The position numbers were made by a program, and so were the translations under genes. The notes beneath the pieces were generated by a model. That model was not told the DNA's origin. It searched no databases and was given only the letters and a program-made list of their open reading frames with translations. Shown piece by piece: positions 18,334 through 26,572 of a stretch of DNA of 37,832 nt; the first letter of the stretch is position 1, and each line of letters starts with the position of its first letter. Source of the DNA: Actinomycetota bacterium (lineage in GTDB: Bacteria; Actinomycetota; Nitriliruptoria; Nitriliruptorales; JAHWKO01); NCBI GenBank assembly GCA_019347855.1, contig JAHWKO010000009.1:1-37832 (forward strand), read 5' to 3'.

Positions 18334-20289
18334 CTAGGTGATCCGGCGGGCGAAGACGTCCCGGGACTCCTGGAACAAGGCCTCGACGCCGCCGATCACG
18401 ATCCCGGAGCCGATCGTCCCCGCGCGGCTGCGCAGCCACGCCCCGACCTCGCCGTCCCCACCCGGCGCGAGCCCGTTGATCAGGATCAGCGCGTCGCCCG
18501 CGCGCGCGACGATGACGCCGGCGGTGACCGCGTCGGGCCAGTTGGTCCCCGTCGCCGCCCAGACCCTGCTCGCATCCACCAGATCCTGCGCGATGGCCCG
18601 ATCGGTGACGGCGAGGGCGGTCTCGTAGCGGGTCTCGCCCCACAGCCGCCCGACCTCGCCGACGACCTCACCGATCGTGCCGACGAGTCCGTCGGGGACG
18701 GCGACCGGTCCTCCGACGACCGTGACCTCGCTGACGCCATCCAGAGCAGCGGCCGTCGCGGTGGGCACCTCGTCGGGGCGCACGAGCAGGACGGGCGTAC
18801 CCGTGAGCGAGCCGTAGTAGGCCGCCATGAGCGAGTCCGGCCATGAACGGTTCGGATCCGGGTGGTCACCCAGCGCCACGATCGCGTCGCGGCGCCCCTG
18901 GTTGTCGACCGTGAACGTCGCGTGGACGACCGTCTCTCCGCCATCCTCAGCGGTGACGACCGCCGTGAGCTGGTGGGTGCCGTTGCTGAGGTCCCGTGTG
19001 TCCGTGGGGCCTGCCAGCACGCCGTCCGTGCCGGCGAGGTCGTAGGGCGCCTGGCTCTCGACGTGCAGCGGCGCCCACGCGCCCTCGGTGTCATCGAGGT
19101 GGAACGCCACCTGTTCGGTCGTCGACGGATCCACCCCAGCGAGGGTGACGTGAACGACGCCGCCGACGCTCGCCTGGTCGAGCATCACGGTTCCGCTGCG
19201 GTCGGGCTGGGCACTCGCCACGAGCGTGGGGCTCTGGATGGAGGAGGGAGCGGGTTGGCCGTCGATCGACGGGGTCGCCGGGGAGGTGGTGGCGTCACCG
19301 GTCAGGTCCCACACCCGTTCGGCGACCGCCGCAGCGGTGGCGAACCGGTCGCCTCCGGCCACCCGGTCGACCTGAGCGATCCCTGCCGCCGTCAACTGCT
19401 GTTCGAAGCCGGCAGCGAGACCGGAGCCGATCAGCGTCACGGCCTCCACGCCGAGCCGGTCGAGCTCGGCGAGGACCCGGTCGTCCACGCCGGTGGGCCA
19501 GGTCGTCAGCACCGGGGCGTCCAGCGCCGCCGCGAGCGGACCGGCCACGATCGCCTCGGCCGGCGAGTCCGCCGGCGCGATGATGGCGTGGTCCGCGTGG
19601 TCGAACTGTCTGGCAGCCAGCGCGATCGCGGTGGCGATCCGGTCCTCACCGGCGACGCGTCGGACCTCGTCGGTCGCGACGGCGGTGCTGTCCGCGACGT
19701 CGCCCCGCTCGAGCGCCGCGACGAGGGAGTTGTACGGGTCGATACGGGTGTCGCCGTACGGGTCGGTGACGGTGTCGTCGTGGATCTCGAAGTGCAGGTG
19801 CGGGGCGGTCGACTCGGCGTTGCCGGAGTCACCCATCCAGCCGATCAGCTGTCCACGTCCCACCCGGACGCCGCGGCGGATGCCGGGGGCGTACGCGTGC
19901 TCCGGGCCGCCGAGCCCGTCGTCGGAACCCGGCGTGTCGTTGTTGATGTGGATGTAGGAGTACCGACGGCCGTCGTCCCCACAGACGCGCAGCGCGTACC
20001 CGTACGACGGCTCGGGCTCGTCGATCCCCGTGATCCAGCAGATCGAGCCCTCGACCGCCGCGTACAGCGGAGTGCCCTTCGGGCCCATCAGGTCGGTGGC
20101 CTTGTGCACGCGCGTCCCGCCTCCGCGTGGGGCGTCGTAGTCGTGGCTGAAGTGCACGTTGGGGTCGGTCGGGAACGTCAGATCGACGACCTGGTCGTAG
20201 CTGCCGCCTGCCGCCAGCGCCGGCACCGCCGGCAGCATGGCCGCCAGCGCGAGCGCGACCGCGACCAGCGCGTTGCGCGTGCGAGACAT
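18334..20289 (-). CDS. Secreted M23 metallopeptidase with three CWB2 repeats and an Ig-like insert
   Basis: 651 residues from the ATG at 20289, which starts a clean signal peptide (MSRTRNALVAVALALAAMLPAVPALAA) and has GGGGAG upstream. The M23 domain is at about 45-190: VHKATD (His62, Asp66), YSYIHIN, and PHLHFEIH (His164, His166). All zinc and catalytic residues are present, so it should be an active peptidoglycan endopeptidase. From about 208 there are CWB2-type repeats (VRRVAGEDRIATA, VDRVAGGDRFATA, VGRLWGETRYETA) that attach proteins to wall polymers without covalent linkage. Repeat 2 is split: after its first helix (about 312-328) comes a linker and an Ig-like beta domain (about 366-463, ending VHATFTVDN) before the repeat resumes at DAIVALGDHPDPNRSWPDSL. 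Repeat 3 runs to the end. Likely role: wall remodelling at the surface. Confidence 0.9.
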   Translation of the reverse strand: MSRTRNALVAVALALAAMLPAVPALAAGGSYDQVVDLTFPTDPNVHFSHDYDAPRGGGTRVHKATDLMGPKGTPLYAAVEGSICWITGIDEPEPSYGYALRVCGDDGRRYSYIHINNDTPGSDDGLGGPEHAYAPGIRRGVRVGRGQLIGWMGDSGNAESTAPHLHFEIHDDTVTDPYGDTRIDPYNSLVAALERGDVADSTAVATDEVRRVAGEDRIATAIALAARQFDHADHAIIAPADSPAEAIVAGPLAAALDAPVLTTWPTGVDDRVLAELDRLGVEAVTLIGSGLAAGFEQQLTAAGIAQVDRVAGGDRFATAAAVAERVWDLTGDATTSPATPSIDGQPAPSSIQSPTLVASAQPDRSGTVMLDQASVGGVVHVTLAGVDPSTTEQVAFHLDDTEGAWAPLHVESQAPYDLAGTDGVLAGPTDTRDLSNGTHQLTAVVTAEDGGETVVHATFTVDNQGRRDAIVALGDHPDPNRSWPDSLMAAYYGSLTGTPVLLVRPDEVPTATAAALDGVSEVTVVGGPVAVPDGLVGTIGEVVGEVGRLWGETRYETALAVTDRAIAQDLVDASRVWAATGTNWPDAVTAGVIVARAGDALILINGLAPGGDGEVGAWLRSRAGTIGSGIVIGGVEALFQESRDVFARRIT

Positions 20290-20394
20290 GGGTCTCCCCA
20301 TCGGTTCGAGCCCCCGTGATCGGTTCCCAGAGGGTTCGTCGTCTCGCGGCCCGCGAACCTTTAGTTCCGGACGTTCACGCCTGGTCACATCGGA

Positions 20395-21834
20395 TCAGGA
20401 CCGGACGCGCTCCACCCACCGACGCGCCGACCCGACCAGGTCGCGTGCCCACTCCTCGAGCTGCTCGACGGTGTCGACGGGAACCCCGTCGGCACTGAGC
20501 TCCCCAGCCGCCATGCGATCGAGGAGGCGACGGAGGTACGCGCGGTACGCGCGGTCCTGGACGTAGTAGTCGTGACGGGGACTGTCGACGTGCTCGACGC
20601 CGCCGGACAGGTCCGGTCGGGTCCGCTTCAGCTGACGGAACGCGTCCGCCTGCCGGGGATCGTGACGCAGGTCGTGGATCACCTGTCCGATCAGCTCGGC
20701 CTGCAGGCTGATGATCGGGAACGCCCCGGCATCGACCTCGAGGATCCCGAGCGCGAACAACGCGTCGTCGTCCCGGGACGCGACGTTGACGAACAGGTCG
20801 GGGTCGTTACGTCGCCAGTCGAAGTGGTCGCGGTCGAGGTACGGGAACGCGACCCGGTAGCCGGTCGCCCAGACGATGAGGTCGTAGGGCTCCTCGGTGC
20901 CGTCCACGAACCGGACCGTGTCGCCCCGGAGCTCCTCGATGTCCGGCCGGACCTCGAGATCGCCGTGGGCTAGCCGGTCGAGCATCTGGGTGTTCAGGAT
21001 CGGGTGGCTCGCCAGGACGTCGTGGTCCGGCTCGGGCAGCCCGTAGCGGGTCTGGTCGCCGACCACGACGTCGAGCAACTTGTTGAAGGCTTTCTGCTCG
21101 AGCCTGCCCGACAACGGCGGCCCGGTGTGGGCGAACACGTCGGTCGGCTTGCCGAAGATGTGCTTGGGCACCACCCGGTAGCCGCGTCGCATGCTGATCG
21201 CCGCGCGGTCGGCGACGACGGCCGCGTCGGTGGCGAGGTCACAGCCGGTGTTGCCCGCGCCGACGATCAGGACGGAGCGACCACGGAACCGGTCGAGGCT
21301 GCGGTGGTCCTGGGAGTGCACGGCCTCTCCGTGCCAGTCCCCCAGGTAGTCGGGCAGGTTCGGGGTCCAGAAGTTGCCGGAGCTCATGACGACCCCGGCG
21401 TACCTGCGGGTCTCGACCTCGTCACCGCCGACCTCACGGAGTGTCGCCGACCACCCGTCGCCGTCCGGTTCGATGCGCTCGACGGCGGTCCTGAAGCGGA
21501 AGTGTCGGCGCAGATCGTAGGTGTCCGCGAAGCCTCGCAGGTACGCGAGAACCTGCCGATGATCGGGGTAGTCTGGGTAGTCGTCGGGGAACGGGTGGCC
21601 CGCCAGCGCCGACAGGGTCTTCGACGAGATGAGGTGCGCGGTCTCGTAGACCGGCGTACCCGGGTTGTCGATGTCCCAGATCCCGCCGACGTCACCGTGC
21701 CGCTCAACCCCCTCGAACGGGATGCCGCGACGGGCCAGGACGCGCGCCGCGGACAGGCCCGAGGCGCCCGCGCCGATGACCAGGTAGGGGACCTCCGGTC
21801 CGATCGTCGCACCTCCGCGCCGCGTCGCCGGCAC
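20395..21834 (-). CDS. Flavin-containing mono-oxygenase (FMO/Baeyer-Villiger-like)
   Basis: 479 residues. Uses FAD and NADPH to insert oxygen into a small substrate. FAD site VIGAGASGLSAARVLARRG (19-37) with GGIWDID after it; NADPH site VLIVGAGNTGCDLATDAAV. The FMO/BVMO fingerprint region reads LGDWHGEAVHSQDHR, close to F-x-G-x-x-x-H-S. Late motif DLIVWATGYRVAFPYLD is the FMO ATG motif. The GTG at 21834 is used, but the first conserved residue is about 16 codons in, so a shorter start is possible. Likely substrates are amines, sulfides or ketones and cannot be narrowed. Ends about 105 bases before the M23/CWB2 start on the same strand. Confidence 0.88.
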   Translation of the reverse strand: MPATRRGGATIGPEVPYLVIGAGASGLSAARVLARRGIPFEGVERHGDVGGIWDIDNPGTPVYETAHLISSKTLSALAGHPFPDDYPDYPDHRQVLAYLRGFADTYDLRRHFRFRTAVERIEPDGDGWSATLREVGGDEVETRRYAGVVMSSGNFWTPNLPDYLGDWHGEAVHSQDHRSLDRFRGRSVLIVGAGNTGCDLATDAAVVADRAAISMRRGYRVVPKHIFGKPTDVFAHTGPPLSGRLEQKAFNKLLDVVVGDQTRYGLPEPDHDVLASHPILNTQMLDRLAHGDLEVRPDIEELRGDTVRFVDGTEEPYDLIVWATGYRVAFPYLDRDHFDWRRNDPDLFVNVASRDDDALFALGILEVDAGAFPIISLQAELIGQVIHDLRHDPRQADAFRQLKRTRPDLSGGVEHVDSPRHDYYVQDRAYRAYLRRLLDRMAAGELSADGVPVDTVEQLEEWARDLVGSARRWVERVRS

Positions 21835-21859
21835 GCTACCGGCGGGCGGGAAGGCCCCC

Positions 21860-21909
21860 GGAACGCGAACGACCCGCGACGTGGTCGCGGGTCGGGCGGT
21901 GGCGCGTTC
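21860..21909 (-). terminator. Nested hairpin downstream of tmRNA
   Basis: A perfect 10-bp stem with 3-base loop (GACCCGCGAC-GTG-GTCGCGGGTC, 21871-21893) is flanked by a second inverted repeat GGAACGCG (21860) and CGCGTTCC (ending 21909). It lies about 125 bases past the tmRNA 3' end and just upstream of the flavin mono-oxygenase. Likely terminator for ssrA; no strong T-run follows. Confidence 0.45.
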
Positions 21910-22033
21910 CCTCGGAGGTGGGTCCCGTCGACCCGCGGACGCCGCAGCGACCGCGCCCTTGTGGCGCCGGTCGGCGGATCGTCGCGCCGGATCGGGCCCT
22001 TGGTGGCCCTCACCGGTGGATCTCCGGAACGAG

Positions 22034-22386
22034 TGGAGCTGCCGGGAGTCGAACCCGGGTCCCGCGGTCCCATCGCTGGGGCTCTACGAGCGTAGGTTCC
22101 GGTTGGTTTCGCGATCCGAGGCTCCGGAACCGAGCTGCTCCGGATCGCTAGTCGTCTTCGGTGTCCCGGTCGGTCGCGACGACGGGCGCCGACCGGTGGA
22201 GCCCTGTTTCGATGCCGGACCCTGTCTACAGGGCGTCAACAGGCCGACAGGCAGCGGTTTTAGGCTGCCCTCACCATTGTGTCGTTGGCGATTGTTATGT
22301 CCAACGCGGTTTAACGAGGCAGCGTTGGCTCCTCGGCTCGCTCCCCGGTGCGACGGCAATGACCACGGTCGAAGCCAGTCAGCCCC
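22034..22386 (-). ncRNA. ssrA: Transfer-messenger RNA (tmRNA)
   Basis: 353 bases, one-piece form. The 5' end reads GGGGCTGACTGGCTTCGAC, the conserved tmRNA start. The 3' end is a T-arm (CCGGG-TTCGACT-CCCGG) followed by CAGCTCC and discriminator A. The acceptor stem GGGGCTG/CAGCTCC contains a G-U pair at the third position, the alanine identity element. CCA is not encoded (CTC follows), so it must be added. The tag frame starts at a GCC about 98 bases in. With SmpB it rescues stalled ribosomes and marks the product for proteolysis. smpB lies 168 bases upstream on the same strand. Confidence 0.97.
22260..22289 (-). other. tmRNA tag reading frame, ANDTMVRAA-stop
   Basis: Minus strand GCC AAC GAC ACA ATG GTG AGG GCA GCC TAA. 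The resume site CAATC-GCC-AAC-GAC lines up with the E. coli TAGTC-GCA-AAC-GAC. The tag starts AND as in E. coli but is nine residues and ends VRAA, not the usual LAA. Confidence 0.85.
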
Positions 22387-22429
22387 GTGAAGTGGAGAGA
22401 ACGCGCTGTGCAGTTTTCAACTGTCACCC

Positions 22430-22435
22430 ATTGTA
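22430..22435 (-). promoter_or_regulatory. Putative -10 box of ssrA (TACAAT)
   Basis: Minus strand TACAAT, the best -10 match nearby, lies about 44 bases before the mature tmRNA 5' end, leaving a leader to be removed by RNase P. The leader holds a small inverted repeat CAGTT-TTC-AACTG. No strong -35 is seen. Confidence 0.45.
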
Positions 22436-22553
22436 ACGGCGGACCGCGCCGGAACATTCCCCTCTCCCCGACCATCGTCGAGCCCGAGTCGGATGGCAGC
22501 TGGTCCCACTATGGCGGGGTCAGCTGCCTGCGAGTATGTGGTGAGGCGGGTCG

Positions 22554-23036
22554 TCAGTCGTGCATGAACTCCTTGATGGCCCGCTGGGCTTCCCGACGGG
22601 CATCACGCTCGGCGACGTCGCGTCGCTTGTCGTGCTGGGCCTTGCCGGTCCCCACCCCGAAGAGGAGCTTCGCGAACCCGTCGTTGAAGTAGACCTTCAT
22701 CGGCACGAGGGTGCGCCCCTTCTGCTCCACCGCCTTGTGGAGCTGGGCGATCTCGTGTCGGTGTAGCAGCAGCTTGCGTTCGCGCGTGGGGTTGTGGTTC
22801 TGGTGGCCGCCGTGCGAGTACTCGGGGATGTGGGCCTGCATCAGCCAGGCCTCCCCCGAGTCGTCGACCTTGACCCACGCCTGGGCCAGCGACATGCGCC
22901 CCTCCCGGAGGGACTTGACCTCGGTCCCGGTGAGGACCATCCCCGCCTCGTAGGTGTCGCCGATGTCGTAGTCGAACCGCGCTCGGCGGTTCACGACGAC
23001 GGTGTCGTCACCTCGGTTCCTACGGGCTGCGCACAT
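22554..23036 (-). CDS. smpB: SsrA-binding protein
   Basis: 160 residues, the usual length. Binds the tRNA-like part of tmRNA and carries it to stalled ribosomes. Family motifs are all present: VNRRARFDYDIGDTYEAGMVLTGTEVKSLREGRMSL (15-50), WLMQAHIPEYSHGGHQNHNPTRERKLLLHRHEI, KGRTLVPMKVYFNDGFAKLLFGVGTGKAQHDKRRD, and a basic C-terminal tail that folds into the mRNA channel. The short N-terminal MCAARRNRGDD is extra and variable. Follows the putative lipoprotein by 21 bases and precedes ssrA, as in many actinobacteria. Confidence 0.97.
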   Translation of the reverse strand: MCAARRNRGDDTVVVNRRARFDYDIGDTYEAGMVLTGTEVKSLREGRMSLAQAWVKVDDSGEAWLMQAHIPEYSHGGHQNHNPTRERKLLLHRHEIAQLHKAVEQKGRTLVPMKVYFNDGFAKLLFGVGTGKAQHDKRRDVAERDARREAQRAIKEFMHD

Positions 23037-23057
23037 GCCCCAAGGCTACGGCAGCGG

Positions 23058-23555
23058 TCACTCCCGGACCGAGACCGTCGCCTGGTCCGACCGCACCAGC
23101 CGGGCGGTCCCGTCGCTCCGGACGATCCGTGCAACGACCGAGACCGCCGCGCCGTCCCCCAGGCGAGGTCCGCGCTGGCCGGTCACGACCAGGCCCGGCT
23201 CCTCCGGCTGCGGCACGATCTCGCCGAACCGTGCCGCGCGTCCGTCGCGGACCACCCAGAGCTCGTCGACCTGCAGGATCCGGGGCAGGAACCCGGACGT
23301 CGCGATCCGGACCCGCGTGCACAGGTCCGCACAGGGAGGCTCCGCGCCTCGCATCACCGGAGCCTGGTCACGCCAGACCTCGACCTCGATGATGCGCGCG
23401 GTGCCGTCCGTGAACGTCGCACCTGCGCCCGCGTCGACCACGGGGGCTGGGGCGGACGGCAGCGGCTCGGCGGCCGGCGACGGGAACAGCGTCCCGCAGG
23501 CCGCGGCGAGCACCACGATCGCGACGGTGATCGCGACGCGCAGGCTCAGTACCAC
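23058..23555 (-). CDS. Putative lipoprotein, unknown function
   Basis: 165 residues. GTG start overlapping the end of the M23 gene by ten bases. A hydrophobic leader (VAITVAIVVLAAAC) ends in Cys20, a plausible though imperfect lipobox (Ala at -3). A Pro/Ala-rich spacer follows, then a probable beta-rich domain of about 115 residues with one cysteine pair (PPCADLCTRVRIATSG) that could form a disulfide. I do not recognise the family. Lying between a divisome-linked M23 hydrolase and smpB, and coupled to the former, it may be an envelope partner of that hydrolase (inference). Confidence 0.7.
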   Translation of the reverse strand: MVLSLRVAITVAIVVLAAACGTLFPSPAAEPLPSAPAPVVDAGAGATFTDGTARIIEVEVWRDQAPVMRGAEPPCADLCTRVRIATSGFLPRILQVDELWVVRDGRAARFGEIVPQPEEPGLVVTGQRGPRLGDGAAVSVVARIVRSDGTARLVRSDQATVSVRE

Positions 23556-24757
23556 CTCATGGGGTTCTGGGGATCACCGTTCACGCGCACCTCGTAGTGC
23601 AGGTGCGGACCGGTGCAGTACCCGGTGCACCCGACGCGCCCGACGACCTGCCCCCGCGAGACGACCTGTCCCTGGGAGACCCCGATCGCGGACTGGTGCG
23701 CGTAGAGCGTGGCCAGTCCTCCGCCGTGGTCGATCACGACCGCCAGGCCGTACCCGCCCCGGTAGCCGGCGTGGACCACCAGTCCCTCGGCGGCGGCGAC
23801 GACCGGTTGCCCGGTCGACCCGCTGATGTCGATGCCGGTGTGCATCCGTCGCGATCCGAAGATGGGGTGGGTGCGCCAGCCGTAGCTCGAGGACAGCCGC
23901 CCGTCCGTGGGCCAGACCAGCTCGCCCGCCCCGGGCGCTCCGGCCCGCCACTGGGTCCGACGCAGCTCCTCGGCCAACGACGCGGATTCCGCCTCGAGCG
24001 AGGCCACCAACGCCTCGTACTCCTGCTGCGACGACTCGAGCTCGGACAGCAGGCTCTGGCGTTCCGAGCGGTCCGTCGCGATCTGCTCGGTGAGGCTGCG
24101 CTGGTCGGTCGTGACCCCCTGGACCTGGGCTCGGGCGGCCTCGGCCTCCCGTTCGTGGTGGACCGCCTGCTCGCGGAGGGAGTCGATCTGGGCTCGCTGT
24201 TCGGTGATGTCGCGGACGAGCTGGCTGACCCCGGCGATCAGCCGATCCTCGTACTGCAGGGCGGACCGCACGTAGTAGTAGGAGTTGAGGAACTCCGTGA
24301 ACGTGCGGGCACCGACGAGCGCATCGGCGTAGGTCGCGGTCCCGTACTTGAAGGTCGCCGCGGCGCGCCGGTCGAACAGCTCCTCGCGACGGGCGAGGTC
24401 GGCCTGGGTCTCCTCGAGACGCCGTGTCTCGGCCTCGAGCTGGGCCGTGACCTCGGCCACCTGGGATTCGGCCTGCGCCTCGGCCTCGCGGGCGGCGGCC
24501 AGCTGTCCCTCGAGCTGGTGCAGTCGCGTGGTCTGGTCGTTGAGCCGCGCGTTCAGGGCGTCGATCGCGGCCTGGGTGTCGGCGACCTGGGTCTGGACGA
24601 TCTCGAGGCCCTGCTTGGCGGCCTGGAGGTCCTCGTGGTTCTGACGCAGCTTGTCCGAGAACTCGTTCGGGTGCGCCTGCGCGGTCGCGGGGAGGATCAA
24701 CACGACCGCCAGGACGGCCCACACGAGACGCCGGGTGCTGCTCCAGCCTCCGATCAC
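23546..24757 (-). CDS. Coiled-coil M23 peptidase, probable FtsEX-controlled wall hydrolase
   Basis: 403 residues from the GTG at 24757, which has GGAGG six bases upstream; an in-frame GTG at 24781 would add eight residues and has no such site. A signal peptide ends near TAQA. Residues about 33-285 are charged heptad-like coiled coil (EDLQAAKQGLEIVQTQVADTQ..., ESSQQEYEALVASLEAESASLAEELRR), interrupted at about 135-165 by a helical patch. The C-terminal M23 domain has ELVWPTDGRLSSSYGWRTHPIF, MHTGID and PHLHYEVRVNG, so zinc ligands are intact. EnvC has the same layout but a degenerate active site; this one should cut peptidoglycan itself. It directly follows ftsEX, whose product is known in other bacteria to switch coiled-coil hydrolases or activators at division. 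Confidence 0.92.
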   Translation of the reverse strand: MIGGWSSTRRLVWAVLAVVLILPATAQAHPNEFSDKLRQNHEDLQAAKQGLEIVQTQVADTQAAIDALNARLNDQTTRLHQLEGQLAAAREAEAQAESQVAEVTAQLEAETRRLEETQADLARREELFDRRAAATFKYGTATYADALVGARTFTEFLNSYYYVRSALQYEDRLIAGVSQLVRDITEQRAQIDSLREQAVHHEREAEAARAQVQGVTTDQRSLTEQIATDRSERQSLLSELESSQQEYEALVASLEAESASLAEELRRTQWRAGAPGAGELVWPTDGRLSSSYGWRTHPIFGSRRMHTGIDISGSTGQPVVAAAEGLVVHAGYRGGYGLAVVIDHGGGLATLYAHQSAIGVSQGQVVSRGQVVGRVGCTGYCTGPHLHYEVRVNGDPQNPMRWY

Positions 24758-24893
24758 CCCACGCCTCCGGTCACGGACCACCGCTGGACGGTATCACACC
24801 AGCAACAGAAGCCACACGGACAACATCCATGCGCATCCCCCACGACAGTAGTCGGCGCCCCACACGCCCCGCTTGAACCGCCCCCCTGCTCCC

Positions 24894-24957
24894 ACCCGAG
24901 GTTGTGCTGCCGCTTCGTTCCCAATTGGGAACGAGATGCCAGCACAACCTGGAGGGT
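24894..24957. repeat. Nested palindrome between ftsX and the M23 gene
   Basis: Outer arms AGGTTGTGCTG (24899-24909) and CAGCACAACCT (24940-24950) enclose six bases on each side and a central 18-base perfect palindrome CGTTCCCAATTGGGAACG (24916-24933). Outside, ACCC (24894) and GGGT (ending 24957) can extend the stem. It is more AT-rich than its surroundings. It starts about 13 bases past the ftsX stop. It could be a terminator or processing hairpin for ftsEX, an operator for the M23 gene, or a copy of a dispersed palindromic repeat. Confidence 0.75.
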
Positions 24958-24970
24958 CTGCGGTACAGCC

Positions 24971-25861
24971 CTACACGTCGAGGAAGCGGTGCAGCGCGAC
25001 GAACGAGGACAGCGCCGCGATCGCGATCCCAACGAAGAACAGCAGCGGACCGACCGCGAGCGTCTCGGGGGTCCCGATGAACGGCATGAACTGGATGTTC
25101 GTCCGCAGGCTGTCGGTGATCCGCGGGACGGCGACCAGCAGGATCCCCCACGCCAGGGCCGCACCGATCGCCCCGGCGATCATCCCCTCGAGGACGAACG
25201 GCAGGCGGATGTACCAGTTCGAGGCGCCGACGAGCTTCATCACGGCGGTCTGCTCACGTCGCGCGAAGGCCGCCACCCGGATCGTGTTGGCGATCAGCAC
25301 GCTCGCGGCGATCAGCTGGATCACCGCGACCACCAGCGCCCCGAGCTGGAACTTGTCGGTGATCGCGAAGAACGACTTCAGCACGTCGCGCTGGTCGACG
25401 ATCTCCTCGATCCCGGGTCTCGCGGCGTACTTGTCGTAGATCGCGGCGAACTGCTTCGGGTCCTCGAGCTTCACCCGGAACGACGCGGGGAGCGCGTCGG
25501 GCGAGACCGACTCGACGAAGTCCGGCTGGTCGCGGAACATCTCGCGGAACCGGTCGTAGGCGTCCTGCTTGGACTCGTGGAACACCTCGCTCACCAGCGG
25601 ATCGGACTCGAGGTCCTGGCGCAGCGCCTCCTGCTGCTCGTCCGTGATCTGGTCGCAGTTCCGCCCGTCGCACAGGAAGATCGACACCTCGATCTTCCCG
25701 AACCAGTTGTCGGTCGCACGGTCGACCTGCGCCCGGACCAGCAGCGCCGCCCCGAGCAGGGTCAACGACACGGCCACCGACAGGATCACGGCCACGGTCA
25801 TGAGCATGTTGCGACGGAGGCCCAGGGCGGCCTCCTCGAGTAGGTAGCGCAGTCGGGTCAC
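24971..25861 (-). CDS. ftsX: Cell division protein FtsX
   Basis: 296 residues, GTG start with GAGGAG upstream. Membrane partner of FtsE. First helix about 20-43, then an external domain of about 125 residues, then three helices at about 172-195, 222-245 and 265-288. The cytoplasmic segment ARREQTAVMKLVGASNWYIRLPFVLEGMIAG is the FtsX/permease signature. The external domain includes FLCDGRNCD, a C-x5-C pair that may form a disulfide, and the later segment RFREMFRDQPDFVESVSPDALPASFRV, typical of actinobacterial FtsX. This domain normally binds the hydrolase that FtsEX controls, here most likely the M23 protein just downstream. Confidence 0.96.
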   Translation of the reverse strand: MTRLRYLLEEAALGLRRNMLMTVAVILSVAVSLTLLGAALLVRAQVDRATDNWFGKIEVSIFLCDGRNCDQITDEQQEALRQDLESDPLVSEVFHESKQDAYDRFREMFRDQPDFVESVSPDALPASFRVKLEDPKQFAAIYDKYAARPGIEEIVDQRDVLKSFFAITDKFQLGALVVAVIQLIAASVLIANTIRVAAFARREQTAVMKLVGASNWYIRLPFVLEGMIAGAIGAALAWGILLVAVPRITDSLRTNIQFMPFIGTPETLAVGPLLFFVGIAIAALSSFVALHRFLDV

Positions 25862-25885
25862 GGAAGGGCTCCTCGTGAGCGGCTG

Positions 25886-26572
25886 TCAGCCGCCGTAGCC
25901 GTACACGCCGCGGGTCTGGTCACGGATCACCACGCCCTGCTCGAGCTCGACGACGCGTCGGCGCATCGAGTCGACGATCTGCTGGTCGTGGGTAGCCATC
26001 ACGACGGTCGCCCCGGTCCGGTTGATCCGGTCCAGGAGCTTCATGATCCCCACCGAGGTCTGGGGGTCGAGGTTCCCGGTGGGCTCGTCGCACAGCAGGA
26101 TCCGCGGGGCGTTCACGAACGCCCGGGCGATCGACACGCGCTGCTGCTGGCCGCCGGAGAGCTCGTGCGGCAGCGCCCGGTGCTTGTCCTCGAGCCCGAC
26201 GAGGTCGAGGACTTCGGGGACCCGCTTGTTGATGATCTGCCGCGGCTTGCCGATGACCTCGAGCGCGAACGCGACGTTCTCGAACACGTCCTTGTTGCCG
26301 AGCAGCTTGAAGTCCTGGAACACGTAGCCGATCTCGCGACGCAGCATCGGCACCTTCCAGCTCTTGAGGGTGCCGAGGTTCTTGCCGGCGACGTGGATCT
26401 CGCCCTCGTCGGGCTCCTCCTCCTTCGTGAGGAGCTTCATGAACGTCGACTTGCCGGACCCGGACGGGCCGACGACGAACACGAACTCGCCCTTGCCGAT
26501 CTCGAGCGACACGTCCTTGAGGGCGACGATGCCGCCCTTGTAGGTCTTGGTGACGTCGGTGAGGGTGATCAC
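25886..26572 (-). CDS. ftsE: Cell division ATP-binding protein FtsE
   Basis: 228 residues, GTG start. ABC ATPase. Walker [10 protein letters not shown] (35-43), Q-loop FQDFKLL, signature [15 protein letters not shown], Walker [13 protein letters not shown], and switch histidine [30 protein letters not shown] is the form of FtsE rather than of uptake systems. Powers FtsX to control peptidoglycan hydrolysis at the septum. ftsX follows after 24 bases and prfB precedes; this order is standard in actinobacteria. The ribosome binding site is weak (GGTGGA). Confidence 0.97.
   Translation of the reverse strand: MITLTDVTKTYKGGIVALKDVSLEIGKGEFVFVVGPSGSGKSTFMKLLTKEEEPDEGEIHVAGKNLGTLKSWKVPMLRREIGYVFQDFKLLGNKDVFENVAFALEVIGKPRQIINKRVPEVLDLVGLEDKHRALPHELSGGQQQRVSIARAFVNAPRILLCDEPTGNLDPQTSVGIMKLLDRINRTGATVVMATHDQQIVDSMRRRVVELEQGVVIRDQTRGVYGYGG

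Noticed and set aside
18334..20388. Longer N-terminus for the M23/CWB2 protein from 20388
   Set aside because: The extra 33 residues are charged and would bury the clear signal peptide that begins at the ATG at 20289.
20290..20394. Leader of the M23/CWB2 gene as a c-di-AMP (ydaO-type) riboswitch, which often precedes wall hydrolases in actinobacteria
   Set aside because: Only about 105 bases are available, and the conserved ydaO blocks were not seen; only small stems are visible.
22022..22060. A tRNA gene suggested by the T-arm GGGTTCGACTCCC
   Set aside because: It is the 3' end of tmRNA; the 5' half of a tRNA is missing and the GGGGCTGACTGGCTTCGAC start lies about 350 bases away.
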